A stretch of DNA of 40,424 bases, taken from contig JAEWAX010000088.1 in assembly GCA_023391425.1 (NCBI GenBank), positions 1 through 40,424 on the forward strand, written 5' to 3'. The position numbers were made by a program, and so were the translations under genes. This document shows positions 33,128-40,424 of this stretch, in pieces. The notes under the pieces are model-generated. The model was not told the origin of the DNA. It ran no database searches and worked only from the letters and a program-made list of their open reading frames with translations. The first letter of the stretch is position 1, and the number at the start of each line of letters is the position of its first letter. The stretch is from Bacillota bacterium. GTDB taxonomy: Bacteria > Bacillota > Clostridia > Acetivibrionales > DSM-1351.

Positions 33128-34126
33128 TTGAGAAGTAAGTTAAAAATTATATTAATAGCAATACTAGCCATTTTAGCCATAATGATAGCTTTATTAAGTA
33201 TAGTTGGCTATAGAGTTGCAGATGCCAATCCCGGAATGAATGAGGGTATTATAATGCCTAATGAGCAGCCTTTGTATCATTTTGTTATGGTTTGCAAAAA
33301 TATTAAAGACCCTTTCTGGATGTCGGTAAAGGCAGGAGTAGAAAAAGCTGCAAAAGAGTTTGGAGTTGGTGTGGAGTTTATTGGCCCAGATATTGAAAAT
33401 AGTGACTTACAGCTTAAATATTTGGATATTGCTATTGCGTCGAGAGTTGATGGAATTGTTACATATTGCCCTGATCAAGATAGAACAAAGCTGCTTATAG
33501 ATAAAGCTGTTCAAAATGGAATACCTGTCGTAACAATTCAGACCGATTGCAAAAAAAGCCTACGTTCTTCATTTATTGGAGAAAATACATATGATTTCTG
33601 TTTGGGATTGGGGAAAATGCTTGTTAATGCTACTAATGGAGTAAGTAATGCGGTTGTTATTATTAATTCTACTGATAATGATATTACATCCCAGAGTCTA
33701 ATGAAATCAGGAATTAAGGATGCTATAGAGTCATATAAAAGAGTTAATCTCAGTATTGCCGATACAAACAGTGATATAGCAGGGTCTGAAGAAAATATCC
33801 GAAATATTATTAGCAAGTATAAGGATATGGACAGCATTATTTGTACAAATGAGCATGATACCCTATTGGTAGCGCAAATGCTAGTGGACTTGAACAAGGT
33901 TGGCTACACAGTAATAGGATATGGAGAGTCACAGGAGATACTGAGGTACATAGAAAAAGATGTTATTTACGGTACAGTCACATCCAACCCTGAAAAAATG
34001 GGGTACGATTCAATTAAATCAATTCTAGAGTTAAGAAAAAATGGTAGAACATCTGCATATATACCAGGTACAATGCAGAATATTACAAAGGGAAATGTTC
34101 AAAGTTACCTGTTGCAAGATAGATAG
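33128..34126 (+). CDS. Membrane-anchored periplasmic-type sugar-binding protein (sensor subunit of a three-component system)
   Basis: The 332-residue protein has one N-terminal membrane helix (about 4-27, KIILIAILAILAIMIALLS) and no lipobox cysteine. A RbsB/YtfQ-like periplasmic-binding-protein domain follows: FVMVCKNIKDPFWMSVKAGV, DGIVTYCPDQ, GIPVVTIQTD and YTVIGYGES. Such anchored binding proteins next to a LytS/YesM kinase act as sugar sensors (XylFII in Clostridium beijerinckii, CuaD in Ruminiclostridium cellulolyticum). The TTG at 33128 is taken as the start. GGAGG (33115-33119) lies 8 nt before it and overlaps the in-frame ATG at 33113, as in the DUF5685 gene. The kinase follows after a dispersed repeat. 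The upstream 291 nt contain an AT-only hairpin (33060-33082). Confidence 0.85.
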   Translation: MRSKLKIILIAILAILAIMIALLSIVGYRVADANPGMNEGIIMPNEQPLYHFVMVCKNIKDPFWMSVKAGVEKAAKEFGVGVEFIGPDIENSDLQLKYLDIAIASRVDGIVTYCPDQDRTKLLIDKAVQNGIPVVTIQTDCKKSLRSSFIGENTYDFCLGLGKMLVNATNGVSNAVVIINSTDNDITSQSLMKSGIKDAIESYKRVNLSIADTNSDIAGSEENIRNIISKYKDMDSIICTNEHDTLLVAQMLVDLNKVGYTVIGYGESQEILRYIEKDVIYGTVTSNPEKMGYDSIKSILELRKNGRTSAYIPGTMQNITKGNVQSYLLQDR

Positions 34127-34127
34127 A

Positions 34128-34202
34128 GTTCTTAGGTTCAGGGTGGGTTTTTACTTCGTATGACCTTAGAAATCATTATCCAGGGCCGTTGCGCCGCTTA
34201 TC
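34128..34202 (+). repeat. Dispersed intergenic repeat, copy B
   Basis: The core 34164-34202 matches copy A (16593-16631) at 33 of 39 positions; the leading GTTCTTAGGTTCA (34128-34140) matches its 5' part. It starts 1 nt after the stop of the sensor gene and ends just before the AAGGAG site of the kinase gene, so it fills the whole intercistronic gap. Confidence 0.75.
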
Positions 34203-34220
34203 ATATAAGGAGTCATAATT

Positions 34221-35735
34221 ATGTTTAAGGGTATTTTGTTTAGCAATTATAAAATACGAAATAGACTTATATTATATTATGCAATTAGCATTATTTTAAT
34301 GGCAGCTGTCAATTTATATTCATATTACAGTGTCAACTTATTTATAGGTAAAATAGATGAAACCTTTAAGGGAAATGTAAAACTAAATACCCTTCACCAA
34401 AAAGTATATGAGGTTGAGAGAGGATTAGAGGACTATCTATCGTCAAAATATTCCAAGAGCCTAGATAATTATTATAGATGCACTGATAATTTAAAGAATT
34501 TTACCGACTCATTTTCTGTAGAAAACATGAGTGGTGAGAATACACTGTTAGTTAAGGACATTAAAGGTATGATATTTACCTTGCTTGAAGAAACGGATGC
34601 AGCCGTTATGGCTAGAAGAGGCAGAGATATTGATAAATACACTCATCATTATGATGAGAGCATAAAAATATATGGATATATTAATGATTATATAAATTTA
34701 TTAAATAATACCAGCTTGCAGCAGAATATTAATAGATATAATTCTGTATCTAAGAATTTTAGTTTTGTTGAGCTACTTAATATAGGTATTATCATAGTCG
34801 TTCTAATCTTTAATGTAGTTCTGATATTAGGGTTTACGTATATAATTACCAAACCAATAACAGAGCTATCCTTGGCTGCTGATGCTATAACAAAAGGGAT
34901 ATTTGATTATCCAAGTGTTGAAGTGAATTCAAAAGATGAATTGGGTGTATTAGCCTCAGCATTTAACAGAATGAAAGGGAGTATTGTACAGTATGTTAAT
35001 GAAATAAAGGAAAAAGCTGAGCTTGAACACCAATTGAAAGAGAGAGAACTCGAAAATTTAATAATGAAAAGCAGCTTAAAAGAAGCTGAACTTCATGCTC
35101 TTCAGGCACAGATTAATCCACATTTTTTATTTAATACACTAAATGCCGGAGCTCAGCTTGCAATGTTTGAGGGTGCTGACAAAGTGGGACAGTTTATTGA
35201 AAATACTGCTGAGTTGTTTAGGTATAATTTAAGAAATATTGATAAGCCAGTTACATTGGAAGATGAAATCAATAATACTAAAAACTATATATATATATTA
35301 AAAGTGAGATTTGCTGATAAGATTTGTTTTAGCTGTAATGTAGATGAAAGTGTATTAGGAACAAAAATCCCATGCATGATTCTTCAACCAATAGTTGAAA
35401 ATGCTTTCATACACGGAATAGGGGATATGGAGACTGGTGGCAAAATAAGTCTTACAGCGAATAAAATTAACGATTTTATACATATATCTATATTGGACAA
35501 TGGTAGAGGAATGACAGAAGAACGCATAATGGAAGTGATGAATAACAAAATTGATAATGCTTACACTGATGTCAATAACCATAAAGGTCATACAAATGGG
35601 ATAGGAATAAATAATATTTTGAATAGACTAAAGCTATTCTATGGAACAGATGATATTGCTCATATTGACAGCTGGCCTGGCCTGGGCACAGACTTTACAC
35701 TAAAAATACCACAAAAAATAGGCATTGGGGGATAA
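34221..35735 (+). CDS. Sensor histidine kinase, LytS/YesM family
   Basis: The 504-residue kinase has a first membrane helix (about 13-35), an extracytoplasmic helical sensor domain (about 36-185) and a second helix (about 188-212, ELLNIGIIIVVLIFNVVLIL). A HAMP domain follows, then a coiled coil, the His_kinase domain and an HATPase domain. The phospho-acceptor His is in QAQINPHFLFNTLNAG. The ATP-binding boxes are QPIVENAFIHG (N), ILDNGRGM (G1) and GIGINNILNRL (G2). It would pass phosphate to the response regulator encoded 5 nt downstream. Its small external domain fits sensing through the neighbouring binding protein. Confidence 0.93.
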   Translation: MFKGILFSNYKIRNRLILYYAISIILMAAVNLYSYYSVNLFIGKIDETFKGNVKLNTLHQKVYEVERGLEDYLSSKYSKSLDNYYRCTDNLKNFTDSFSVENMSGENTLLVKDIKGMIFTLLEETDAAVMARRGRDIDKYTHHYDESIKIYGYINDYINLLNNTSLQQNINRYNSVSKNFSFVELLNIGIIIVVLIFNVVLILGFTYIITKPITELSLAADAITKGIFDYPSVEVNSKDELGVLASAFNRMKGSIVQYVNEIKEKAELEHQLKERELENLIMKSSLKEAELHALQAQINPHFLFNTLNAGAQLAMFEGADKVGQFIENTAELFRYNLRNIDKPVTLEDEINNTKNYIYILKVRFADKICFSCNVDESVLGTKIPCMILQPIVENAFIHGIGDMETGGKISLTANKINDFIHISILDNGRGMTEERIMEVMNNKIDNAYTDVNNHKGHTNGIGINNILNRLKLFYGTDDIAHIDSWPGLGTDFTLKIPQKIGIGG

Positions 35736-35740
35736 ATTTA

Positions 35741-37360
35741 ATGTATAAGATATTGATAGTAGATGATGAGCAAATTGTTATAGATTCCCTGACACACATA
35801 ATAGGAAATAATTTTACAAACGCTCAGATTGTAGCTAGTGCAAGGTCGGGTAGAGAAGCTATAGAAAAGGCTCAGGCTACTTCGCCCGATATAGTATTTA
35901 TGGATATAAGTATGCCAGGCATAAAAGGAATTGAGGCAATAGAGGAAATTAAAAAGGTAAAAAGTAATACTTCATTTATAATACTTTCAGCCTTTGAACA
36001 GTTTGATTATGCAAAGGAAGCTTTAAAACTTGGTGTTGTTGAATATTTATTAAAGCCAGTAAGTAGAGTGAGAATAATTGAAATTGTAAATAAAACAATT
36101 GACTTACTTCAGGAGCAGCAGACAAAGCTTAAAAGTGAGCTTGACCTAAAAGAGAAGCTGGCAAGAGTTATTCCGATTATTGAAAATGGTTTTATATATT
36201 CTCTTATGCTAATGGAGGAAGATACTAACGAATTGTCATCATATCGTAGTTTGTTTGAAATTAATGAAAATGGCGGATATGTAATGACTGTTGAGTTTGG
36301 GCAGATAGGCACTAATGGAAGTATCGGAAATAAGATAGGAAGCAGTATAGGCAGTCAGAACTTTTACCCATTTGTGAGGGAAACAGCTAAAAGCTTGTGC
36401 AAATGTTTTGTTGGACCAGTAGTCTTAAATAAAATAGTAATTTTCGTGCCTCAACAAGTAGAAAAGAACGAATATTCAGGTGGTATAGAAGCAATTAAAA
36501 TTGGAGAGAAGCTTTGGAACAAACTAAGCGAGGCAGTGAAAGAGGATTTTAAGATTGGTATAGGCAGGGCTTGTGATTGCTTCGAACTTCTTCCTAACTC
36601 ATACAACGAATCAATTAAAGCTTTAAGGTTTTTGAAAAACTGTGGAGTAATGCACTTTATGGATATGCCTGATAGAGAGACTTTAGGAATAGGGTACCCA
36701 TACTACAAGGAAAAAAGTTTAATGCAAAAGGTTTCTATGGGGGATGTTGCACAGAGTATTGCTCTGATAGATGAATTATATGAATGGCTTGCTTGTGAGT
36801 ATAAAAATAATACATTAAAAATAAAAAATAAGCTACTTGAAATAGTGTTTCTTGTGAACAGACTGGGCAATGAATTGTGTGAAAATGGAGAGCGGCAATT
36901 GGACGGAAGTTTAGAAGAACTGCTTATGATAAATGATAGCAATGAGTTAGGCAGGTGGTGTAGAAAGCAGGTTGAGTCTGCATCAAAATTTGTAGCAACT
37001 ATGAGAGCAAATAAAATTAGTATTATTTCTAAGAAGGCAAAGGAGTATATTGATAAAAATTACAACAAAGATATTTCATTGGAAGAGGTTTCACGGAACT
37101 TAAATGTAAGCCCTCAGTACTTTAGTAAGCTATTTAAAGAGGAAACCAATGAGAATTTTATTGATTATGTCACATCAGTAAGAATAATACATGCTAAGGA
37201 GTTGCTGGAGAAAGGAGAATTGAGCATTAAAGAGATTTGCTATAATACTGGGTACGGCGATCCAACCTATTTTAGCAGAGCTTTTAAAAAAATCGTTAAT
37301 ATTACACCGACAGAATATAGAGAAATGGTGTTTAATAGTAAATCCTTTATTGTTAAATGA
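35741..37360 (+). CDS. AraC-type response regulator (YesN family)
   Basis: The 539-residue protein has a receiver domain (residues 1-122) with the acidic pair VDDE, the phospho-Asp in FMDISMPGIKG, the Thr/Ser in ILSAFEQ and the Lys in LLKPVSR. A linker of about 300 residues follows. A C-terminal AraC double helix-turn-helix (about 430-530) completes it: DISLEEVSRNLNVSPQYFSK, then LSIKEICYNTGYGDPTYFSR. It should activate the binding-protein and transporter genes that follow. GGGGG at 35727-35731 lies 9 nt before the ATG, inside the kinase gene's end. Confidence 0.94.
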   Translation: MYKILIVDDEQIVIDSLTHIIGNNFTNAQIVASARSGREAIEKAQATSPDIVFMDISMPGIKGIEAIEEIKKVKSNTSFIILSAFEQFDYAKEALKLGVVEYLLKPVSRVRIIEIVNKTIDLLQEQQTKLKSELDLKEKLARVIPIIENGFIYSLMLMEEDTNELSSYRSLFEINENGGYVMTVEFGQIGTNGSIGNKIGSSIGSQNFYPFVRETAKSLCKCFVGPVVLNKIVIFVPQQVEKNEYSGGIEAIKIGEKLWNKLSEAVKEDFKIGIGRACDCFELLPNSYNESIKALRFLKNCGVMHFMDMPDRETLGIGYPYYKEKSLMQKVSMGDVAQSIALIDELYEWLACEYKNNTLKIKNKLLEIVFLVNRLGNELCENGERQLDGSLEELLMINDSNELGRWCRKQVESASKFVATMRANKISIISKKAKEYIDKNYNKDISLEEVSRNLNVSPQYFSKLFKEETNENFIDYVTSVRIIHAKELLEKGELSIKEICYNTGYGDPTYFSRAFKKIVNITPTEYREMVFNSKSFIVK

Positions 37361-37434
37361 TATTACGATGTTTCGTCGCATTTTGTGACTATATAAAACG
37401 TCCCTTCTGAATCTAGTATAAGGGGGTAAAAAAT

Positions 37435-38547
37435 ATGAGATGGATATCAATAAATAGTAGTGAGTTAAAAAGCTTAAGGGTAGGTAGGTTGATTAATATT
37501 GTATTGGCAGTTGTAATTTTATCAATTACATTCATTGGCTGTTCATCGGATAAACAAGCTAAAGTAGAGGAACAAAAACAAAATTCGATGAAAATAAAAA
37601 TTGGATTTTCAATGGATACATTGGTTCAAGAACGTTGGCTCAGAGATAGAGATGTTTTTGTTGCGAGAGCGAATGAGCTTGGTGCCGAGGTAATTGTACA
37701 AAGCGCGAATAGTGATGCTTATGAACAGGAAAAACAAGTACAGTACTTAATTGATCAGGGTATTGATGTGCTTGTAATTATTCCACATGATGCTGAAAAA
37801 GCAGCTGCAATTGCAAAAAGTGCTAAAGAAAAAGGCATAAAGGTAATTTGCTACGATAGACTCATTAAAAATGCGCAATGTGATTTATATGTTTCGTTTG
37901 ATAATAATAAAGTTGGTGAGTTAATGGCTCAAACGTTGGTAAATACAGTGCCAACTGGCAATTACCTGATTATTAATGGTTCTCCTTTAGATAATAATTC
38001 TTTTATGTTTAACGAAGGGTATATGAAAGTCTTAAGCCCATATATTTCTAATAAGAAAATAACTATTGTTGGTGAAGAATGGGCAATGGATTGGAGGTAT
38101 GAGGTTTCCTTCAACTTTGTTGAAAAGGAGCTAAAAGCTAATACAAAAATTGATGCAATAATTGCGGGGAATGATACTTTGGCAGGTGCTGCTATAGATG
38201 CACTAGCTGAGATTAGAGCAGCTGGAAAGATTCCAGTTGTAGGACATGATGCAGATTTGGACGGCTGTCAGCGAATTGTTGAAGGAACACAGTTGGCTAC
38301 TGTATATAAACCAATTAATAAAATTGCAAGGGCAGCTGCCAATTTTGCTGTAAAACTTGCTAAAAATGAAAAACTTGAAATAAGTGATGAAATTAACGAT
38401 GGAAAAGGTTTGATTCCGTATTACAAAATTCCTCCGATACTAGTAACGAAAGACAATATGTATGAGGTTATAATAGGAGACAGCTTTCATAAGATAGAAG
38501 ATGTGTATATGAATGTACCAAAAACAAAATGGCCTAAAACAAACTAA
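37435..38547 (+). CDS. XylF-like sugar-binding lipoprotein
   Basis: The 370-residue protein has a lipobox (ITFIGC, Cys about residue 36) after a basic N-terminus. Its binding domain closely follows E. coli XylF, the D-xylose-binding protein: QERWLRDRDVFV, EVIVQSAN, DVLVIIPHDA, VICYDRLI, YVSFDNNKVGEL, GSPLDNNSF and GHDADLDG. The ligand may be xylose or another aldopentose/hexose. It lies 74 nt after the regulator gene with no terminator between, so it may belong to the sensor operon and not to the transporter. RBS AGGGGG lies 7-8 nt before the ATG. Two binding proteins of different subtypes for one transporter would be unusual. Confidence 0.88.
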   Translation: MRWISINSSELKSLRVGRLINIVLAVVILSITFIGCSSDKQAKVEEQKQNSMKIKIGFSMDTLVQERWLRDRDVFVARANELGAEVIVQSANSDAYEQEKQVQYLIDQGIDVLVIIPHDAEKAAAIAKSAKEKGIKVICYDRLIKNAQCDLYVSFDNNKVGELMAQTLVNTVPTGNYLIINGSPLDNNSFMFNEGYMKVLSPYISNKKITIVGEEWAMDWRYEVSFNFVEKELKANTKIDAIIAGNDTLAGAAIDALAEIRAAGKIPVVGHDADLDGCQRIVEGTQLATVYKPINKIARAAANFAVKLAKNEKLEISDEINDGKGLIPYYKIPPILVTKDNMYEVIIGDSFHKIEDVYMNVPKTKWPKTN

Positions 38548-38735
38548 CTTGAACAAATCTAACCTAAACAATCAGCAAGAAATAAATAACAGTGAAACAC
38601 AAATCTGAATAGCATTTTTTTAATACTAAAATAATCCTATAAATAAAATGAATATTTTTTAAAAAATTGAAATTTGGAACTTAATAGTAAAATTATCCTA
38701 CTTCAATCACAATATAATTTAATTGGCTCAAGAAA

Positions 38736-38761
38736 AAAATTGCAAGACCTTGGGCAATTTT
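38736..38761 (+). promoter_or_regulatory. Stem-loop in the leader of the ChvE-like gene
   Basis: AAAATTGC (38736-38743) and GCAATTTT (38754-38761) form a perfect 8-bp stem, 39 nt before the ATG. The T-rich right arm gives it an attenuator-like look. A TATAAT (38713-38718) precedes it without a good -35, as expected for an activator-dependent promoter. The rest of the gap 38548-38800 shows no gene. Confidence 0.4.
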
Positions 38762-38800
38762 AGAAGCGGAATCGCTAATTGATAAGAGGAGGAGTTAATA

Positions 38801-39877
38801 ATGAAGAGATTTACAAAGGTACTTTCTGTGATGTTAGTTGTATTTATGTTTGCTTCATTTCTTGGAGGATGTGGAGGCTCAAGTAAATCCAAACTTGTAG
38901 GTGTTGCAATGCCAACTAAGTCACTTCAACGTTGGAACGCAGACGGTGATAATATGAAGAAGGAACTTGAAGCAAAAGGATACCAGGTAGAACTTCAGTA
39001 TGCAGAAAATGATGTAAACACTCAGGTCTCACAGCTTGAGAACATGATTACAAAAGGTTGTAAAGTTTTAGTAGTTGCACCTATTGATGCTTCAGCACTT
39101 ACAGATGTTTTGAAGAAAGCTGCAGATGAGAAAATTAAGGTTATCGCTTATGACCGATTAATTTTGAATACTCCAAATGTAGACTACTATGCAACATTTG
39201 ATAATGAAAAAGTTGGTATTATTCAAGGACAATATATAGAAAAAGCTCTTGGCTTAAAAGAAGGAAAAGGTCCATATAATATGGAGATGTTTGCAGGATC
39301 ACCTGATGACAACAATGCAACTTTCTTTAATAAAGGTGAAATGAGTGTTTTACAGCCATACATAGATAGTGGTAAATTAGTTGTAAAGAGCGGTCAAAAA
39401 GATTTTAATAAGATTGCAATTCCAGCATGGAAGTCTGAAACTGCTCAAGCTAGAATGGATAATTTGTTAACTGCTAACTATGCTGATGGAACAAAATTAG
39501 ATGTAGTATTATCACCAAACGATAGCTTAGCAATAGGTATAATAGCAGCTCTCAAGAACGTTGGTTATGGATCAGCTGATAAGCCTTTCCCAGTTATAAC
39601 TGGACAGGATTGTGACAAACCAAATGTAGTTGCAATGATAAAAGGAGAGCAATCAATGTCAGTATTTAAAGATACTAGAACATTAGCTATAAAGGTTGTT
39701 GAAATGGTTGACAACATTATGGCTGGAAAAGAAGCTCCTGTTAACAATACCGAGACATATAACAATGGTGTAAAAGTAGTACCTTCTTTCCTCTGTGAAC
39801 CTGTTTATGCTGATAAAGATAACTATAAAAAAATTCTTATAGATAGTGAATATTATAAGGAAGCAGATTTAAAGTAA
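38801..39877 (+). CDS. ChvE-like multiple-sugar-binding lipoprotein
   Basis: The 358-residue protein has a signal sequence with lipobox (FASFLGGC, Cys about residue 24). A ChvE-type binding domain follows: VGVAMPTKSLQRWNADGDNM, QLENMITKGCKVLVVAPIDA, VIAYDRLI, YYATFDNEKVG, AGSPDDNNATF and ITGQDCDKPNV. ChvE-type proteins bind glucose, galactose, xylose or arabinose and feed GguAB/MglAC-type ABC transporters. The ATPase gene of such a transporter follows after a strong hairpin. RBS AGGAGG is about 8 nt before the ATG. It is probably the main uptake receptor and is likely activated by the upstream AraC-type regulator. Confidence 0.93.
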   Translation: MKRFTKVLSVMLVVFMFASFLGGCGGSSKSKLVGVAMPTKSLQRWNADGDNMKKELEAKGYQVELQYAENDVNTQVSQLENMITKGCKVLVVAPIDASALTDVLKKAADEKIKVIAYDRLILNTPNVDYYATFDNEKVGIIQGQYIEKALGLKEGKGPYNMEMFAGSPDDNNATFFNKGEMSVLQPYIDSGKLVVKSGQKDFNKIAIPAWKSETAQARMDNLLTANYADGTKLDVVLSPNDSLAIGIIAALKNVGYGSADKPFPVITGQDCDKPNVVAMIKGEQSMSVFKDTRTLAIKVVEMVDNIMAGKEAPVNNTETYNNGVKVVPSFLCEPVYADKDNYKKILIDSEYYKEADLK

Positions 39878-39921
39878 TATAGTAAGTCAAAATCACACTA
39901 GTGTAATGATTGGCTTAAATA

Positions 39922-39963
39922 TTAAAGTTACAGGGGTGAAAAAGTTCACCCCTGTAACTTTAA
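39922..39963 (+). terminator. 19-bp perfect intercistronic stem-loop (partial terminator or mRNA-stabilising element)
   Basis: TTAAAGTTACAGGGGTGAA (39922-39940) and its exact complement (39945-39963) are separated by only 4 nt. No T tract follows. It sits 45 nt after the binding-protein gene and 86 nt before the ATPase gene, where many sugar operons carry a hairpin that keeps the binding protein more abundant than the transporter. Confidence 0.7.
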
Positions 39964-39966
39964 ACA

Positions 39967-40020
39967 GAGTTCTTAACTTCTGGGGAGGTTACTCCAAAGG
40001 AGGTTAGAAGTCGTTAGGAC
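39967..40020 (+). repeat. Possible third, diverged copy of the dispersed repeat
   Basis: GAGTTCTTA at 39967 equals the start of copy B, and TTAGAAGTCGTTA further on (about 40004) resembles TTAGAAATCATTA of that copy. The middle differs and holds GGAGGTTA twice. Position (just before a gene in the same operon) agrees with the other copies, but the similarity is weak. Confidence 0.35.
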
Positions 40021-40048
40021 GTATTTTATAATAAGGAGATTTATTAAT

Positions 40049-40424
40049 ATGAATCAGCCTATTCTAGAAATGAGAAATATAACAAAGCTCTTTCCTGGGG
40101 TAAAAGCGCTGAATAATGTAAATTTGACTGTAAATAAGGGTGAGATACATGCGTTAGTGGGAGAAAACGGAGCAGGAAAGTCTACGCTAATGAATGTCCT
40201 AAGCGGAGTTTACCCATACGGAACATATACAGGCGATATTTTATTCGGTGGAACGGAATGTGTTTTTAAGACAATTAGGGACAGCGAAAAGCAGGGAATA
40301 GTTATCATACATCAAGAGTTGGCGCTGGTACCATATTTATCAATAGCTGAGAATATGTATCTTGGAAATGAGAGAGCTAAGAACAATGTTATCAACTGGG
40401 ATAAGACCTATAGTGATGCGAATG
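40049..40424 (+). CDS. Sugar ABC transporter ATP-binding protein, N-terminal part (truncated by window end)
   Basis: The first 125 codons are present. They begin MNQPILEMRNITKLFPGVKA and carry Walker A in VGENGAGKSTLMNVLSGVYP, followed by the Q-loop IIHQELALVPYLSIAENMYL. This is the N-terminal nucleotide-binding domain of the duplicated MglA/XylG/GguA-type ATPases of monosaccharide uptake. AAGGAG (40033-40038) lies 10 nt before the ATG at 40049. With the ChvE-like receptor upstream, GguA is the closest family name. The second ATPase domain and the permease are outside the window. Confidence 0.92.
   Translation, partial: MNQPILEMRNITKLFPGVKALNNVNLTVNKGEIHALVGENGAGKSTLMNVLSGVYPYGTYTGDILFGGTECVFKTIRDSEKQGIVIIHQELALVPYLSIAENMYLGNERAKNNVINWDKTYSDAN

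Noticed and set aside
1..40424. tRNA, rRNA, T-box, riboswitch, transposase or integrase
   Set aside because: I looked for conserved tRNA ends, T-box TGGN bulge motifs, common riboswitch cores and DDE/tyrosine-recombinase motifs in the gaps and proteins and found none convincing; a covariance-model search could still reveal a missed RNA.

Overview
The window is chromosomal DNA from a low-GC, Gram-positive, spore-former-like anaerobe of the class Clostridia. A Ruminiclostridium-type cellulolytic clostridium is my best guess, from gene content and order and not from any database match. Genes carry strong GGAGG ribosome binding sites and TTG/GTG starts are common. I see no rRNA, tRNA, CRISPR array, transposase or phage gene.

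Layout. 1-2466 is housekeeping: the 3' end of dnaE, a TRAP-type tryptophan-sensing RNA-binding protein (mtrB), a small protein, an acyl-CoA thioesterase and pgsA, closed by a 29-bp hairpin. 2591-4393 (minus) is an ECF sigma factor with a probable membrane anti-sigma factor. 4685-8041 holds a DUF5685/DnaJ-like overlapping pair with cysteine motifs, two membrane proteins and an HTH-cupin regulator. An unusual G-free, triplicated 18-bp leader separates the regulator from an acyl-CoA synthetase (8198-9880). Then come mutS2, typA and a mltG-trmR-U32 peptidase cluster that matches Bacillus yrrL-yrrM-yrrN/O and points to wobble-uridine (ho5U/mo5U) tRNA modification. A convergent MFS transporter follows, with an orphan copy of part of the U32 gene on its far side. 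19873-22587 (minus) is a secreted Kelch/fibronectin-III protein. 23027-26682 carries a class B penicillin-binding protein, a SprA-like putative metallopeptidase and a split ThrE-type (YjjP/YjjB-like) exporter.

26683-27676 is mostly non-coding, with two possible small minus-strand genes. Two ABC exporters follow: a plus-strand pair (27692-30134) and a minus-strand tetR-ATPase-permease-small membrane protein operon (32821-30487). A 26-codon orphan piece of an ABC permease like the one in that operon lies between them. The right end (33128-40424) is a sugar-sensing and uptake locus: a membrane-anchored sugar-binding protein, a LytS/YesM-type histidine kinase, an AraC-type response regulator, a XylF-like lipoprotein, a ChvE-like lipoprotein and the start of a sugar ABC ATPase. 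This is the three-component (binding protein-kinase-regulator) plan known for xylose and cello-oligosaccharide uptake in clostridia, with one extra binding protein.

Beyond the genes, the window shows a recurring non-coding pattern: two short gene echoes (19560-19649 and 30153-30233), at least two copies of a 39-bp-core dispersed repeat placed between genes (16593 and 34164), and several very long perfect or near-perfect hairpins. These are the parts most worth a second look.
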